Part shown: positions 42,320 to 51,500 of the stretch, one piece after another | How positions within the stretch are numbered: the first letter of the stretch is position 1 | Layout of the letters: every line of letters begins with the position of its first letter | Assembly (NCBI RefSeq): GCF_017592555.1 | Contig: NZ_JAGFNS010000001.1 | Span: forward strand, 544,809 to 608,808 | Source: Actinoplanes flavus | Lineage (GTDB): Bacteria; Actinomycetota; Actinomycetes; Mycobacteriales; Micromonosporaceae | Direction: 5' to 3' | Length of the DNA: 64,000 nucleotides | Translations under genes and position numbers: made by a program | The notes under the pieces: model-generated | Database searches by the model: none | What the model saw: the letters and a program-made list of their open reading frames with translations, nothing else | Told to the model about the DNA's origin: nothing

Positions 42320-43530
42320 CGACCGTGGAATTCCGTACCCCTGGGGCGCTGGCCGACGCCGAGCGCTGGACCGCCCACAACTACCACCCGCTGCCGGTGG
42401 TCGTGGCCGAGGCCGAGGGCGCCTGGGTCACCGACGTGGACGGCCGCCGCTACCTGGACTTCCTGGCGGGCTACTCGGCCCTCAACTTCGGGCACCGGCA
42501 CCCCGGCCTGATCGCCGCCGCGCACGCGCAGCTCGACCGGGTCACCCTCACCAGCCGGGCCTTCGTGCACGACCAGTTCGCCGCGTTCTGCCGCGGGCTG
42601 GCCGAGCTGTGCGGCAAGGACCTGGTGCTGCCGATGAACACCGGCGCCGAGGCCGTGGAGACCGCGATCAAGGTGGCCCGCAAGTGGGGCTACCGGGTCA
42701 AGGGCGTGGCCGACGAGCGGGCCGAGATCATCGTGGCGGCGAACAACTTCCACGGGCGTACCACCACCATCGTCAGCTTCTCCACCGATCCGGAGGCGCG
42801 GGCCGACTTCGGGCCGTACACGCCCGGGTTCGTCGTGGTGCCGTACGGCGACCTCGACGCGGTCCGGGCCGCGATCACGCCGAACACGGTCGCGGTGCTC
42901 ATGGAGCCGATCCAGGGCGAGGCCGGTGTGCTGGTGCCGCCGGCCGGGTTCCTGGCCGGGGTGCGTGAGCTGTGCGACACGAACAACGTGCTGATGATCG
43001 CCGACGAGATCCAGTCCGGGCTGGGCCGTACCGGGAAGACCTTCGCCATCGAGCACGAGGGCGTCGTTCCGGACATGTACGTGCTCGGCAAGGCCCTCGG
43101 CGGCGGCATCGTGCCGGTCTCCGCGGTCGCCGCCAACCAGGACGTCCTCGGTGTGCTGCGGCCCGGCGAGCACGGATCCACCTTCGGCGGCAACCCGCTC
43201 GCGTGCGCGGTCGGCGCCGAGGTGGTCCGCCTGCTGGCCACCGGCGAGTTCCAGGAGCGCTCGGCCCGCCTCGGCGCGCGGCTGCACGCCGGCCTGGAGG
43301 CGCTGATCGGCCGCGGTGTGGTGGCGGTCCGCGGCCGTGGGCTGTGGGCCGGGGTGGACATCGACCCGGTTCTGATGACCGGCCGGCAGGCGTGTGAACG
43401 GCTCGCCGAACGGGGTGTGCTGGCCAAGGACACCCACGGGTCGACGATCCGCCTGGCGCCGCCGCTCGTGGTCACCGAGGAGGACCTCGATCACGCGCTG
43501 GCGCAGCTGGCCGCCGTACTCGAGGGTTGA
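42316..43530 (+). CDS. rocD: Ornithine aminotransferase
   Basis: PLP class-III aminotransferase of 404 residues that moves the delta-amino group of ornithine to 2-oxoglutarate, forming glutamate semialdehyde. Motifs: FLAGYSALNFGHRHPG, MNTGAEAVETAIK, NNFHGRTTTIVSFSTD, ADEIQSGLGRTGK and the PLP Lys in YVLGKALGGG. These match RocD rather than acetylornithine aminotransferase. GTG 42316 overlaps the ddaH stop and has GGAGGTG upstream; a longer frame from 42292 lacks support. With ddaH it routes arginine-derived carbon to glutamate or proline. Confidence 0.94.
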   Translation: MTTVEFRTPGALADAERWTAHNYHPLPVVVAEAEGAWVTDVDGRRYLDFLAGYSALNFGHRHPGLIAAAHAQLDRVTLTSRAFVHDQFAAFCRGLAELCGKDLVLPMNTGAEAVETAIKVARKWGYRVKGVADERAEIIVAANNFHGRTTTIVSFSTDPEARADFGPYTPGFVVVPYGDLDAVRAAITPNTVAVLMEPIQGEAGVLVPPAGFLAGVRELCDTNNVLMIADEIQSGLGRTGKTFAIEHEGVVPDMYVLGKALGGGIVPVSAVAANQDVLGVLRPGEHGSTFGGNPLACAVGAEVVRLLATGEFQERSARLGARLHAGLEALIGRGVVAVRGRGLWAGVDIDPVLMTGRQACERLAERGVLAKDTHGSTIRLAPPLVVTEEDLDHALAQLAAVLEG

Positions 43531-43537
43531 TCGGGGC

Positions 43538-43568
43538 ATGCGCCGCCGCCGGACCGGCGGCGGCGCAT
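43538..43568. terminator. Bidirectional terminator between rocD and the FHA gene
   Basis: ATGCGCCGCCGCC (43538-43550) pairs perfectly with 43556-43568 across a 5-nt loop, 13 bp. It starts 7 nt after the rocD stop and ends 2 nt before the convergent FHA gene's stop codon. Confidence 0.7.
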
Positions 43569-43570
43569 CG

Positions 43571-44719
43571 CTATCGGCCGACCGGCCGGAACGCCATGGT
43601 GGGAGCCTCGCTCATCACCGACTCGGGCTGGACCACGCCGCCGGTCGCCCACATCTTCGACCGGCCCACGTGCACCTGGGCGTAGAGCTCGACGATGTCC
43701 TCCGGGCCGAGCACCCGGCGCTCGTCACGGCGCAGCGTGAGCCGCTGGTCGTCGTCGAACGAGCCGCCCGGGCGGATCCCGGTGCCGTTGGTGCTGATGT
43801 CCTGGGCGGTCACCTCACCGCCGCGCAGCGACAGCCGGACGTGCCCGCGGCTGATCCACTTCCGGGCGTCCTCGGTGAGCCACTGGCCCAGCATGACCCC
43901 GCCGCCGCCCTCCGGCGCCCGGCCGATCACCACGGCCTTGTCCTCGGAGACCACGAAACGCTGCCGGATCACGCCGTCGATGCGCACCGAGAAGACCTCG
44001 GTGGCCGGGCGCGCGCCCATGTCCTTGAGCCGGTCGCCGTGCCGGGGGCAGGTCGGCGCGCCGGCTCGCAGGGCGGGGGGCGGCTGCGACACCGGGCTGG
44101 TGAAGGTGCGCATGTCGGCGAACGGGCTGTCCGGGTCGCCGCCGTCGCCGTAGGTGTTGCAGTTCATCTGCGGGCAGCGCCACACCCGGGCGAGCAGCCG
44201 CTCACCGAGCGGGGACCGCGGCACCGGCGGCGCCGCCTCACCCCGGCCGACCCGGGCCACCAGCACCGGGCCACCCTGGTTCGACACCAGGGCGAGCAGC
44301 CGGCCCGGATCGGTCACCCACGGCCGGCGGTCCCGGAAGCGGTCCTCCCGGTCACGGGTGAGCACCGGCAGGCCGAGCATCTCGGCCACCTCCAGCACCC
44401 GGTCGTCGATCTGCGGAACCACCTCGACCTTGCCGTCGTCGGCCCAGCGGCGCACCACCATGCGCTCGTTCGACGTCAGGTCGGCGTCGGAGAGCAGCGC
44501 GCGGGGCGCGACCGCGTAGACCGGGACGCTCTCCTCCGCCACATACCGCCCCAGGGCGTCGATCAGCAGACCTAGGCGGACCAGGCTGGCCGGACGGCCC
44601 CCGTCGAGGTCCGCGTAACGGACCACCTCTGACAGATCCACCACACCCCGGGCCAGCGCCGGATCGGTGGTGAGCCGGGCCTCGATGGCGTCGAGGACCT
44701 TGCTGACCTCGAATCTCAC
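43571..44719 (-). CDS. FHA-domain protein with an N-terminal PIN-like region
   Basis: A 382-residue protein. Residues about 45-130 look like a PIN-type or nucleotide-binding alpha/beta fold (LGLLIDALGRYVAEESVPVYAV ... VLEVAEMLGLPVLTRDREDRF). The middle has scattered Cys (CPQMNC, then CPRHGDRL), possibly a zinc site. An FHA domain spans about 250-345 with RGHVRLSLRGG and DISTNGTGIRPGG, the phosphothreonine-binding motif. FHA partners of Ser/Thr kinases are common in actinobacteria. GTG 44719 has GGGGAGG upstream. Function unknown; it may link a kinase signal to RNA or DNA handling. Confidence 0.85.
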   Translation of the reverse strand: MRFEVSKVLDAIEARLTTDPALARGVVDLSEVVRYADLDGGRPASLVRLGLLIDALGRYVAEESVPVYAVAPRALLSDADLTSNERMVVRRWADDGKVEVVPQIDDRVLEVAEMLGLPVLTRDREDRFRDRRPWVTDPGRLLALVSNQGGPVLVARVGRGEAAPPVPRSPLGERLLARVWRCPQMNCNTYGDGGDPDSPFADMRTFTSPVSQPPPALRAGAPTCPRHGDRLKDMGARPATEVFSVRIDGVIRQRFVVSEDKAVVIGRAPEGGGGVMLGQWLTEDARKWISRGHVRLSLRGGEVTAQDISTNGTGIRPGGSFDDDQRLTLRRDERRVLGPEDIVELYAQVHVGRSKMWATGGVVQPESVMSEAPTMAFRPVGR

Positions 44720-44859
44720 GAGTCCTCCCCTGTTACGTACGCGTGCGGCCCCTCCGACCCATCATGCCCCGCCCATGATCGCCGGAGAAATCGGGCCGGT
44801 GGTTGTCGCACCCGGCCGCTATGGTGGGCGCCGCTCGACGAATCGACAAGGAGACACAT

Positions 44860-45603
44860 ATGAGGTTCCAACGGCTGGCCGTCGTCACGGTGACGATCGC
44901 GGCCCTCGCCGGCATGGGTGGCTGCGGTTCGGCCTCCACCGACGCGAAGTCCCCCGCCGCCACGCAGGCCGCCGCCGACCCGCTGGCCGAGTTCGTCGCC
45001 GCGTCGAAGAAGCTCGGCAACGAGAAGATGAAGATGAAGATGTCGATGCCGGGCGGCATCGAGGCGAGCGGCGTGTCCGACCTCGCCGGCAAGAAGGTCG
45101 ACATGGTGATGAGCGTCGGCGCCGCCGGCCAGGAGATGAAGATCGCGGTCCGCCTGATCGGCGACGAGATGTTCATGAAGTACGGCACCACCGCGGGCGC
45201 CAAGTGGTGGCGTCTCGACGTGTCGAAGCTCCCGGCGAGCAGCTCGATGAACCCGAAGAACATGGCGGACGCGTCGGCTTTCGCGCAGGCCGCGGTCAAG
45301 GTGGAGAAGAACGGGGACACGTTCTCCGGCACGCTCGACATGACCAAGTCGCCGACCTCCGACCCGGAGTCGCTGAAGGCTCTGGGCGACAAGGCGTCCG
45401 CCGTCCCGTTCACCGCCAAGGTGGACGGTGAGGGCCGGCTCACCGAGCTGGTCATCGACATGAGCTCGCTGGGCGCGGGCGCCGGCAAGATGACGACCAC
45501 CTACTCCGACTTCGGCACCCCGGTGTCGGTGGAGGCCCCGCCGGCCGCCGAGGTCACCGAGATGCCGGCCGAGATGCTCAAGTCGCTGACCCAGACGGCC
45601 TAG
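44860..45603 (+). CDS. Exported lipoprotein, LppX/LprG-like
   Basis: A 247-residue lipoprotein: hydrophobic signal 6-18 and Cys22 after MGG in LAGMGGC, an acceptable lipobox. The mature body (about 40-235) is a single LppX_LprAFG-type beta-alpha fold, with Lys/Met-rich strands (KLGNEKMKMKMSMPGG) and TTTYSDFGTPVSVEAPPAAEV near the end, the family's closing motif. Relatives carry lipids such as phthiocerol esters or triacylglycerol across the envelope. ATG 44860 has AAGGAG upstream. Divergent from the FHA gene; it converges with the acyltransferase gene with a 4-nt overlap. Confidence 0.85.
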   Translation: MRFQRLAVVTVTIAALAGMGGCGSASTDAKSPAATQAAADPLAEFVAASKKLGNEKMKMKMSMPGGIEASGVSDLAGKKVDMVMSVGAAGQEMKIAVRLIGDEMFMKYGTTAGAKWWRLDVSKLPASSSMNPKNMADASAFAQAAVKVEKNGDTFSGTLDMTKSPTSDPESLKALGDKASAVPFTAKVDGEGRLTELVIDMSSLGAGAGKMTTTYSDFGTPVSVEAPPAAEVTEMPAEMLKSLTQTA

Positions 45604-46643
45604 CCCACGGCGCGCCCCGGCCGCGTCCACAGTGGCCGGGGCTCCGGACGGTTCTCGTCGATCCACGCGTCGATGCGGGCCCACCAGTCGTAGAGCCACT
45701 CGATCCGCTCCTGTTCGCCGGTGGGCACCTCCTCCGGCGGCACACTCCAGAACCGCATCACCAGCCGCTTGTCCATCGGCAGCTCACGCCACACGTCGGC
45801 GACGCTCGTCATCCGGTCCAGGCCGGTGTGCGCCACGAAGATCACCCCGGCGTCCGGGGCCGCGTCGATCGCGGCGAAGAGCCCGCCCGGCTTCGGCGGC
45901 AGCAGGTTGTTCAGACTCTCCGCCCGGGCCGCCAGGTCGTGCAGGCCACGCGACCACAGCCGGGCGATGGCGCTGGCCCGTCGGCGGTGCGTGAAGTTGC
46001 CGCCCTCCGGGAAGATCACGAACGCGTCGTTGTCGTCCAGACCGGTGGCCAGCTCGCCGATCTGCTGCTCCAGCGTCGCCGTCCCGGTGCGGCCCGGTGA
46101 GATGAACCGGTTGGGCAGCCGGTTGAGCAGCACGTCCACCGCCGGATCCCATTGCAGGGCCGCCTTCAGCACGATCCGCGGCTCCCGGGCGAACCAGTTG
46201 ACCAGCGCGTGGATCAGGGTGAAGGAGTCGCCCGGCCCGGCGTGCCGGCTCACCACGATCTCCGGGCGGCCGGGCTGCGCGGTGTCCGGGTCGGTGCCGA
46301 CCACGTCGATCGTCAGGTGCAGCGACCAGCGGGCGAACCAGAAGAGGCTGCGCAGGAACCAGCCGGTCAGCACGTAGTGCGCCCGCTGGAACCCGGGGCC
46401 GCGGATCCGCCGGCCGAAGCCCGACGCCACCCAGAGCACCGCGAGCCCGACCAGCGCCACCGCGTCCCACACCAGGTAGACGATGAGCAGGAAGACCACC
46501 CGGGGCAGCCGCAGCCGGCCCGGCACCACGGGCGAGACGGCCAGCGCGATCAGCAGCCAGACCGGCAGGGTGGTGAGCAGGGTGAAGGCGAGCAGCACGA
46601 CGGCCGGGGCGATCACCATGCGGCGGACCCAGACCGGGGGCAT
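45600..46643 (-). CDS. Membrane 1-acyl-glycerol-phosphate-type acyltransferase
   Basis: A 347-residue PlsC-family enzyme with two to three N-terminal TM helices (APAVVLLAFTLLTTLPVWLLI, FLLIVYLVWDAVALVGLAVLW) and an acyltransferase domain. The HX4D motif is SRHAGPGD, with a second block NRFISPGRTG and the FPEGGNF motif. It transfers a fatty acyl chain to a lysophospholipid or a related acceptor. Its ATG shares one base with the patatin stop (TGATG), so the two genes are one coupled unit. With the patatin lipase it may remodel lipids (deacylation then reacylation). Convergent overlap with the LppX-like gene. Confidence 0.88.
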   Translation of the reverse strand: MPPVWVRRMVIAPAVVLLAFTLLTTLPVWLLIALAVSPVVPGRLRLPRVVFLLIVYLVWDAVALVGLAVLWVASGFGRRIRGPGFQRAHYVLTGWFLRSLFWFARWSLHLTIDVVGTDPDTAQPGRPEIVVSRHAGPGDSFTLIHALVNWFAREPRIVLKAALQWDPAVDVLLNRLPNRFISPGRTGTATLEQQIGELATGLDDNDAFVIFPEGGNFTHRRRASAIARLWSRGLHDLAARAESLNNLLPPKPGGLFAAIDAAPDAGVIFVAHTGLDRMTSVADVWRELPMDKRLVMRFWSVPPEEVPTGEQERIEWLYDWWARIDAWIDENRPEPRPLWTRPGRAVG

Positions 46644-47494
46644 CAGCGACCCGGCCCCGGCAGCGGGTTCACGTTGGCGTTCAGGTAGCGGCGGGAGGCG
46701 GTGTAGGCCCGGCTGATCCGGCGCCCCACCGCGGCCATGTCCCGGTAGGCCCACGGGGAGTCGTCCCGGTTCTCCCCGCCGCCGCTCGGCAGCACGTGCA
46801 CGCGGACGTCGTCCGGCAGCGACGCGAGCTCACGGGCGAACCGGTGCCGCCGGGCGATCTCGAACGCCACCTGCGCCACCTCCCACGGCCGCTTCGGCAC
46901 GCTGAGCTGGCGTTCCACCCGGCCGACCTGGAGCACGAAGATGAGCTTCGCCCCGAGCCGGACGGCCTCGCCGATCGGGATCGAGTTGACGATCCCGCCG
47001 TCGACGTAGTGCTCGCCGTCGATCTCCATGGGCGGCAGCAGCCCCGGCACGGCCGAGGAGGCGACCACCGCGTCGACCAGCGGGCCACTGTCGAACCAGT
47101 GTTCGGCGGCCCGCTCGATGCTCGCCGCACAGCAGTGGAACGGCACCTTGAGATCGGCGAACGTGGCGTTCTCCCCCAGCTCGCTCTCCAGCAGGCGGCG
47201 CAACGGGCGGGGCGAGTGCAGATGGGTACGGGCGGCGAACCGGCGCATCTGGCGGCCGAGCGAGTCGCCGTACACCGCGGCGGCCTCCGGCGACGTCCAG
47301 AGCCGGACCAGGCGCTCGGTGACGTGCTCGGCGGGGTCGGCGGCGACCAGAGCACCGTTCACCGCGCCGATCGACGTGCCCACCACCATGTCCGGACGGA
47401 ACCCGGCCCGGAAGAGGGCCCGCAGCATGCCGACCTCGACCGCGCCGAGCACGCCTCCGCCGCCGAGCACGAAAGCCACCGGACCGTCGACCAT
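46643..47494 (-). CDS. Patatin-like phospholipase
   Basis: A 283-residue lipase of the patatin/RssA family. Motifs: the oxyanion hole GGGGVLGAVEVGML, the nucleophile in VVGTSIGAVNGAL (Ser of G-x-S-x-G) and the Asp of HYVDGGIVNSIPI (DGG). No signal peptide or TM segment is seen, so it is cytoplasmic or membrane-peripheral. ATG 47494 is preceded by AGGATGG. It is upstream of and coupled to the acyltransferase gene, and divergent from merR by 65 bp. Confidence 0.92.
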   Translation of the reverse strand: MVDGPVAFVLGGGGVLGAVEVGMLRALFRAGFRPDMVVGTSIGAVNGALVAADPAEHVTERLVRLWTSPEAAAVYGDSLGRQMRRFAARTHLHSPRPLRRLLESELGENATFADLKVPFHCCAASIERAAEHWFDSGPLVDAVVASSAVPGLLPPMEIDGEHYVDGGIVNSIPIGEAVRLGAKLIFVLQVGRVERQLSVPKRPWEVAQVAFEIARRHRFARELASLPDDVRVHVLPSGGGENRDDSPWAYRDMAAVGRRISRAYTASRRYLNANVNPLPGPGR

Positions 47495-47522
47495 GTCACC
47501 ATCCTCGCACGATCTTGCACCC

Positions 47523-47553
47523 TTGCCCTGACGCCGATGTCAGGGCTTACCGT
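47523..47553 (+). promoter_or_regulatory. MerR-type promoter and operator
   Basis: -35 TTGCCC (47523-47528), 19-bp spacer, and -10 TACCGT (47548-47553). The 19-bp spacer holds most of a perfect 8-bp inverted repeat (GCCCTGAC 47525-47532, GTCAGGGC 47539-47546). Together these are the diagnostic layout of a MerR-regulated promoter, and the merR ATG is 6 nt after the -10. Confidence 0.8.
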
Positions 47554-47559
47554 CGGCTC

Positions 47560-47922
47560 ATGCTTATCGGAGAGCTGGCCGACCGGGCCGGCACCAGCCC
47601 GCGAACGCTGCGCTACTACGAGAAGCACGGGCTGATCCGTCCACGCCGGGACGCCAACGGCTACCGGCAGTACGACGACGCGGAACTGCGCGTGGTGCAC
47701 GAGATCCGCACGCTGCTCGCCGACGGATTCGGCGTGGACGACATCAAACCGTTCGTCGCCTGCCTGCGGGCCGGCAACAGCGCCGGGCACGTCTGCCCGG
47801 AGTCGGCGGTCGTGCTGCGGCGGCGACTGGCCGAAGTGGACGAGCTGCTGGGCCGCCTCACCGACGTACGGGAGCGGCTGCGGGACCAGTTGAAGGAGAT
47901 CCGATGCCAGATGACACCCTGA
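47560..47922 (+). CDS. MerR-family regulator
   Basis: A 120-residue MerR regulator: the HTH start MLIGELADRAGTSPRTLRYYEKHGLI, wing RDANGYRQYDD, and a helical C-terminal part with Cys68, Cys79 and Cys116. The first two could bind a metal or sense redox, but the CX2CXCX5C iron-sulphur motif of SoxR is absent. ATG 47560 lies 6 nt after the -10, so the transcript is probably leaderless. The thioredoxin gene begins 19 nt inside its end, so it most likely controls that gene and itself. Confidence 0.92.
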   Translation: MLIGELADRAGTSPRTLRYYEKHGLIRPRRDANGYRQYDDAELRVVHEIRTLLADGFGVDDIKPFVACLRAGNSAGHVCPESAVVLRRRLAEVDELLGRLTDVRERLRDQLKEIRCQMTP

Positions 47923-48251
47923 CCACCGTCACCGACGCCACCTTCGCCGAGATCGTGCTGTCGGCGAAGGTCCCGGTGCTCGTCGACTTCTGGGCGCAGT
48001 GGTGCCCGCCGTGCGGGCCGCTGAAGCGGGTGCTCGGCGAGCTGGCCGGAGAGTTCGGCGACCGGGTGCTGATCGCCACGCTGGACGTGGACGCCAACCC
48101 GTCGACCACCATCGCCTACCGGGTGCACTCGATGCCGACCCTGCTGTTCCTCCGGGACGGGACGGTCACCCAGACGATCGTCGGCGCCCGGCCGAAGTCG
48201 GTGCTCCGGCCGGCGATCACCAACCTCATCACGCCGTACGCGAACGTCTAG
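47904..48251 (+). CDS. Thioredoxin with WCPPC active site
   Basis: A 115-residue thioredoxin fold: VPVLVDFWAQWCPPCGPLK with Cys34 and Cys37, the cis-Pro in HSMPTLLFLRDG and the C-terminal helix. The active site is WCPPC where thioredoxins usually have WCGPC, a change that alters redox potential and is also found in some thiol oxidoreductases. ATG 47904 has GAAGGAG upstream and overlaps merR by 19 nt. It is cytoplasmic (no signal). Its end overlaps the convergent Cys-rich gene by 4 nt. Confidence 0.93.
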   Translation: MPDDTLTTVTDATFAEIVLSAKVPVLVDFWAQWCPPCGPLKRVLGELAGEFGDRVLIATLDVDANPSTTIAYRVHSMPTLLFLRDGTVTQTIVGARPKSVLRPAITNLITPYANV

Positions 48252-48463
48252 TCCAGTTCGGGCATGGCGACCGGCTGTGGCCGGGGACGGCAGGTGCCGC
48301 ACTGCACCGCGTCCTCGACCACCAGCGCCTCGGCCCGGTCCCGGCGGGCCGACCGGGTCACCTCCAGCAGGTAGGGCCCGAAGCGCGCGTGCTCGGCGCA
48401 CACCCCGCGCCCGCAGAACCGGCAGATCGCCCGCGCCCCCTCGGCGCAGAACCAGCACAACAT
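48248..48463 (-). CDS. Small Cys-rich zinc-ribbon-like protein
   Basis: A 71-residue protein with CXXC pairs: MLCWFCAEGARAICRFCGRGVC, followed by His and C-terminal QCGTCRP. Seven Cys and a His near residue 25 suggest two metal sites, resembling B-box or DUF2180-type mini-proteins. ATG 48463 has AAGGAG 8 nt upstream. Convergent with the thioredoxin gene and next to the start of the M50-type gene's 3' end. Function unknown; possibly a redox or metal regulator. Confidence 0.8.
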   Translation of the reverse strand: MLCWFCAEGARAICRFCGRGVCAEHARFGPYLLEVTRSARRDRAEALVVEDAVQCGTCRPRPQPVAMPELD

Positions 48464-48502
48464 GGGCGGCCACTCCTTCTCACGTCGGGAGGCCGCCGAT
48501 GT

Positions 48503-51500
48503 TCAGTTGCTGGACGGCCCCGTGGTCGTCGGCTCGGGATCCGGCTGGGTGGTGGTCGGATCCGGGTCCGGCTGCGTGGTGGTCGGGTCCGGGTCCGGCG
48601 CCGTGGTCGTCGGTTTGGTGGTCGGCTTCGTGGTCGGCTTGGTGGTCGGCTTCGTCGTGGTGGGCCGGTTGGTCGGCACCGTGATCGTCGGGTTGCCGGT
48701 GGTGGGCCGGGTCGTCGTCCGGGTCGTCGTCGGGTTCGTCGTCGTCGCCGGGTCGCCGTCGTCCGAGCCGTCCACCGGCTCGTCCTCGGTGCCCGGAACG
48801 GTAGTCGGGTCGGTCGAGGGCGCCGGGATGGCGGGCGCCTCGGCCGGGGACGACTCCTCGGTCGGGTCCGGGGTCGGTTCGGCCTCGGTCGGCGGGGTCA
48901 CCGGCACGCCGTCGCCGCAGTTCAGCGGCTGCTTGTCGGCCTCGTCACGGGAGCCGCCGACGGTCACGGCCCCTTCCGAGACCGCGACACCGGCGGTGTC
49001 CACTGAATACCACGCCCGGCCGTCGCTGGTCACGTCACCCTGGGTGCGCAGCACGGTCAGATCGAGCGGCTGGTACGCCCCGCTCGGGCTGCTCGTGTCG
49101 GCCAGCAGCCGCCCGTTCTCCAGGGTGAGCTGCCCGGACGGGGTGGACCGCCGCCCGTTCGCCACGGTCACCGCGGTGACCTCGGTCCGCGAGCCGCCGC
49201 ACAGCACCACCGCGGCGCCGCCCGGGAAGGTCAGCAGGGCCACGCCCCGCCCCGGTACCTCGATCTCGGCGCCGGCCGCGAGGTAGCGGCGGTCGTTCGG
49301 GCCGAGCGCGATCGACTCCCGGTCGGCCACCGCCGTGGCGGAGCCGCGCTGCACGGACAGCAGCACCCGCTCGGCGGGCATCTCCGCCCAGGCCGGTCCG
49401 GAGCTCACGTTCACCAGCAGGCTGCCGAGGGCGAACACCAGCAGCAGGCTCACGAAGCCCCACATCCGGCGTTCGAAGTGGCGGTCCACGTCGTACTGTT
49501 CGTCGGCGTCCGGCGGGCCGGGTGGCACGGCGAGGGGCGGGTGCGCCGCGCCGGGCCGGGCCACCGCCGGGATGCTGGGCCGCAGCGCCGGCATCGGGAC
49601 GCCGGGACCGTACGAGCCGATCAGCGGGGGCAGGTCGGAGGCGTCCGGGATGATCCACAGCCGGACCGGGGTCCGGGCCTGGGCCACCATGCCGGGGCTG
49701 CCGTCGCCGACCGGGCCGACCAGGGTGCCGCGGCGCAGCTCGACGCCGTCCGGCATGGCGATCACGCCGGACTCGACGACCACCGCGTGGGTCGGGCCGG
49801 GCAGGATCACCGGCGCGCCCGGGTCCAGGTCGGCCGGGTGCGCGGCGGCGATCAGGGCCAGCCGCTGGTCCTCCTCCAGCGCGGCGAGCGCCGGGGTGTC
49901 GGCGAACAGGGCCTCGGCCTCGGCGCGCTCCTGCGGCGGCGGGCCGGGCATCGGGCCGACCACGGTGGCCACCGTGGAGGTGGGCAGGGTCAGCAGGGTC
50001 ACGCCGGCGGTGTGCCAGTCGAGCTGGGCGCTGCGGCCGGTGAGCGCGGTGGCCAGGCCGACCACGCCGCCGGGGCCGACGTGGTGCCGGATGGTGCCGC
50101 CCGGGTCGCCGGGCCGGCGGCCGTGCAGCGCGCCCTCGACCACCACGTAGACGGCGCCCTGGGTCTCCCCGGCGAGCACCAGCTGGCGGCCGGTCGGCGG
50201 ACGGTACCACCGGGCCCGGGCGGCGAGCGCCTGCAACGACGGCTCGGGCAGCCCGCCCAGCTCGGAGGCGCGCAGGGTGGCCACCCGGCGGGGCAGGTCG
50301 GCTTCCCGGTCCCGCTCGGCGAGCTGCTGGCGCGCCCGGCGGGCGGCCCGGACCAGGCGGCCCAGCAGGAAGTACAGCGGCGGCGCGACGACACCGAGAA
50401 CGATCACCAGGAGCAGCAGCGCGCCGGCGACGCCCTCGTACCAGAGGCCGACGATCAGGCCCTCGATCCGGTCGGTCCACAGTCGGTAGCCCAGCCCGAT
50501 GGCGCTGACCAGCCACAGCAGCGACAGGAAGCCGTAGAGGGCGACGAGCCGGCCCTCCCGGTCCAGAGCCTTCCAGCCCGGCCCGCGGCGGCGCAGGCGG
50601 CCGCCCATCCAGGACAGGGCGCGGGCCCGGACGTCCGGAATCTCCAGCCAGTCCATCAGCAGGTACTTGCCGTCCAGCGGCAGCAGCGGGCTGAGGTTGA
50701 AGAACGTGTGCAGGTAGAACAGGAACGCCAGCTTGAAGGTGACCCCGGCGACGGCCGGGATGGCGAGACCGGTCAGCTGGAACAGCCCGGCCAGGCCCAG
50801 GGCGGTGGCCGGGCCGGCGGCGGTGACCGCGATCCGGGCGCGGCGGCCGGCCATCCAGACGTCGCTGGTGTCGACGAAGACCGAGGGGACTCCGAAGTAG
50901 AGCATCAGGCCGGCGGCCGGGACCTCCCGGCCGACCCGTTTCGCGGCGAGCGCGTGCCCCAGCTCGTGCACCGCCAGGACCAGCACGTTCAGTGACACCA
51001 GGGTGAGCGCGCCGAGCAGGTACGAGTCACCCACCAGGAAGAGCGACCGGCTGCCCCGCTGCCAGGTGCCCGCGAACAGCAGCAGGCCGACGGCCGCCAC
51101 CACCGCGCCGAGCCACACCGCGACCCGGGTGAAGAGCAGCCGGCCGACGGTGTTGTAGAGGGTGGTGACCAGGCCGTCGATCGGGAAGGACAGGACCACG
51201 CGGCCGCGCGCGGCGGCGGCCAGCGAGTCGCCCATCCGCCGGGGCAGCGGGTCCCGGCGCAGGTCGCGCAGCGGGCGGAAGGCGTCCATCGGCAGCTCTT
51301 CGAGCATCCGGTTGGCGGCCAGGTCGGCGACGACCCGGCGGACCTGGTCGGGTGCGAGGCGGCCGGCGATCCGGGCGAACTCGGCGACCAGCCGGGCCAC
51401 CGTGCTGTCGCCGTCCATCATCAGGGCGAGCTGGTACTCCTCCGGGGTCAGCCGAAGGTACGAGCTGCGGCCACCGTCCTCGGGCGAGCGGAGCATCACG

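Noticed and set aside
47560..47922. SoxR-type iron-sulphur regulator
   Set aside because: The CX2CXCX5C cluster motif is absent; only scattered Cys are present.
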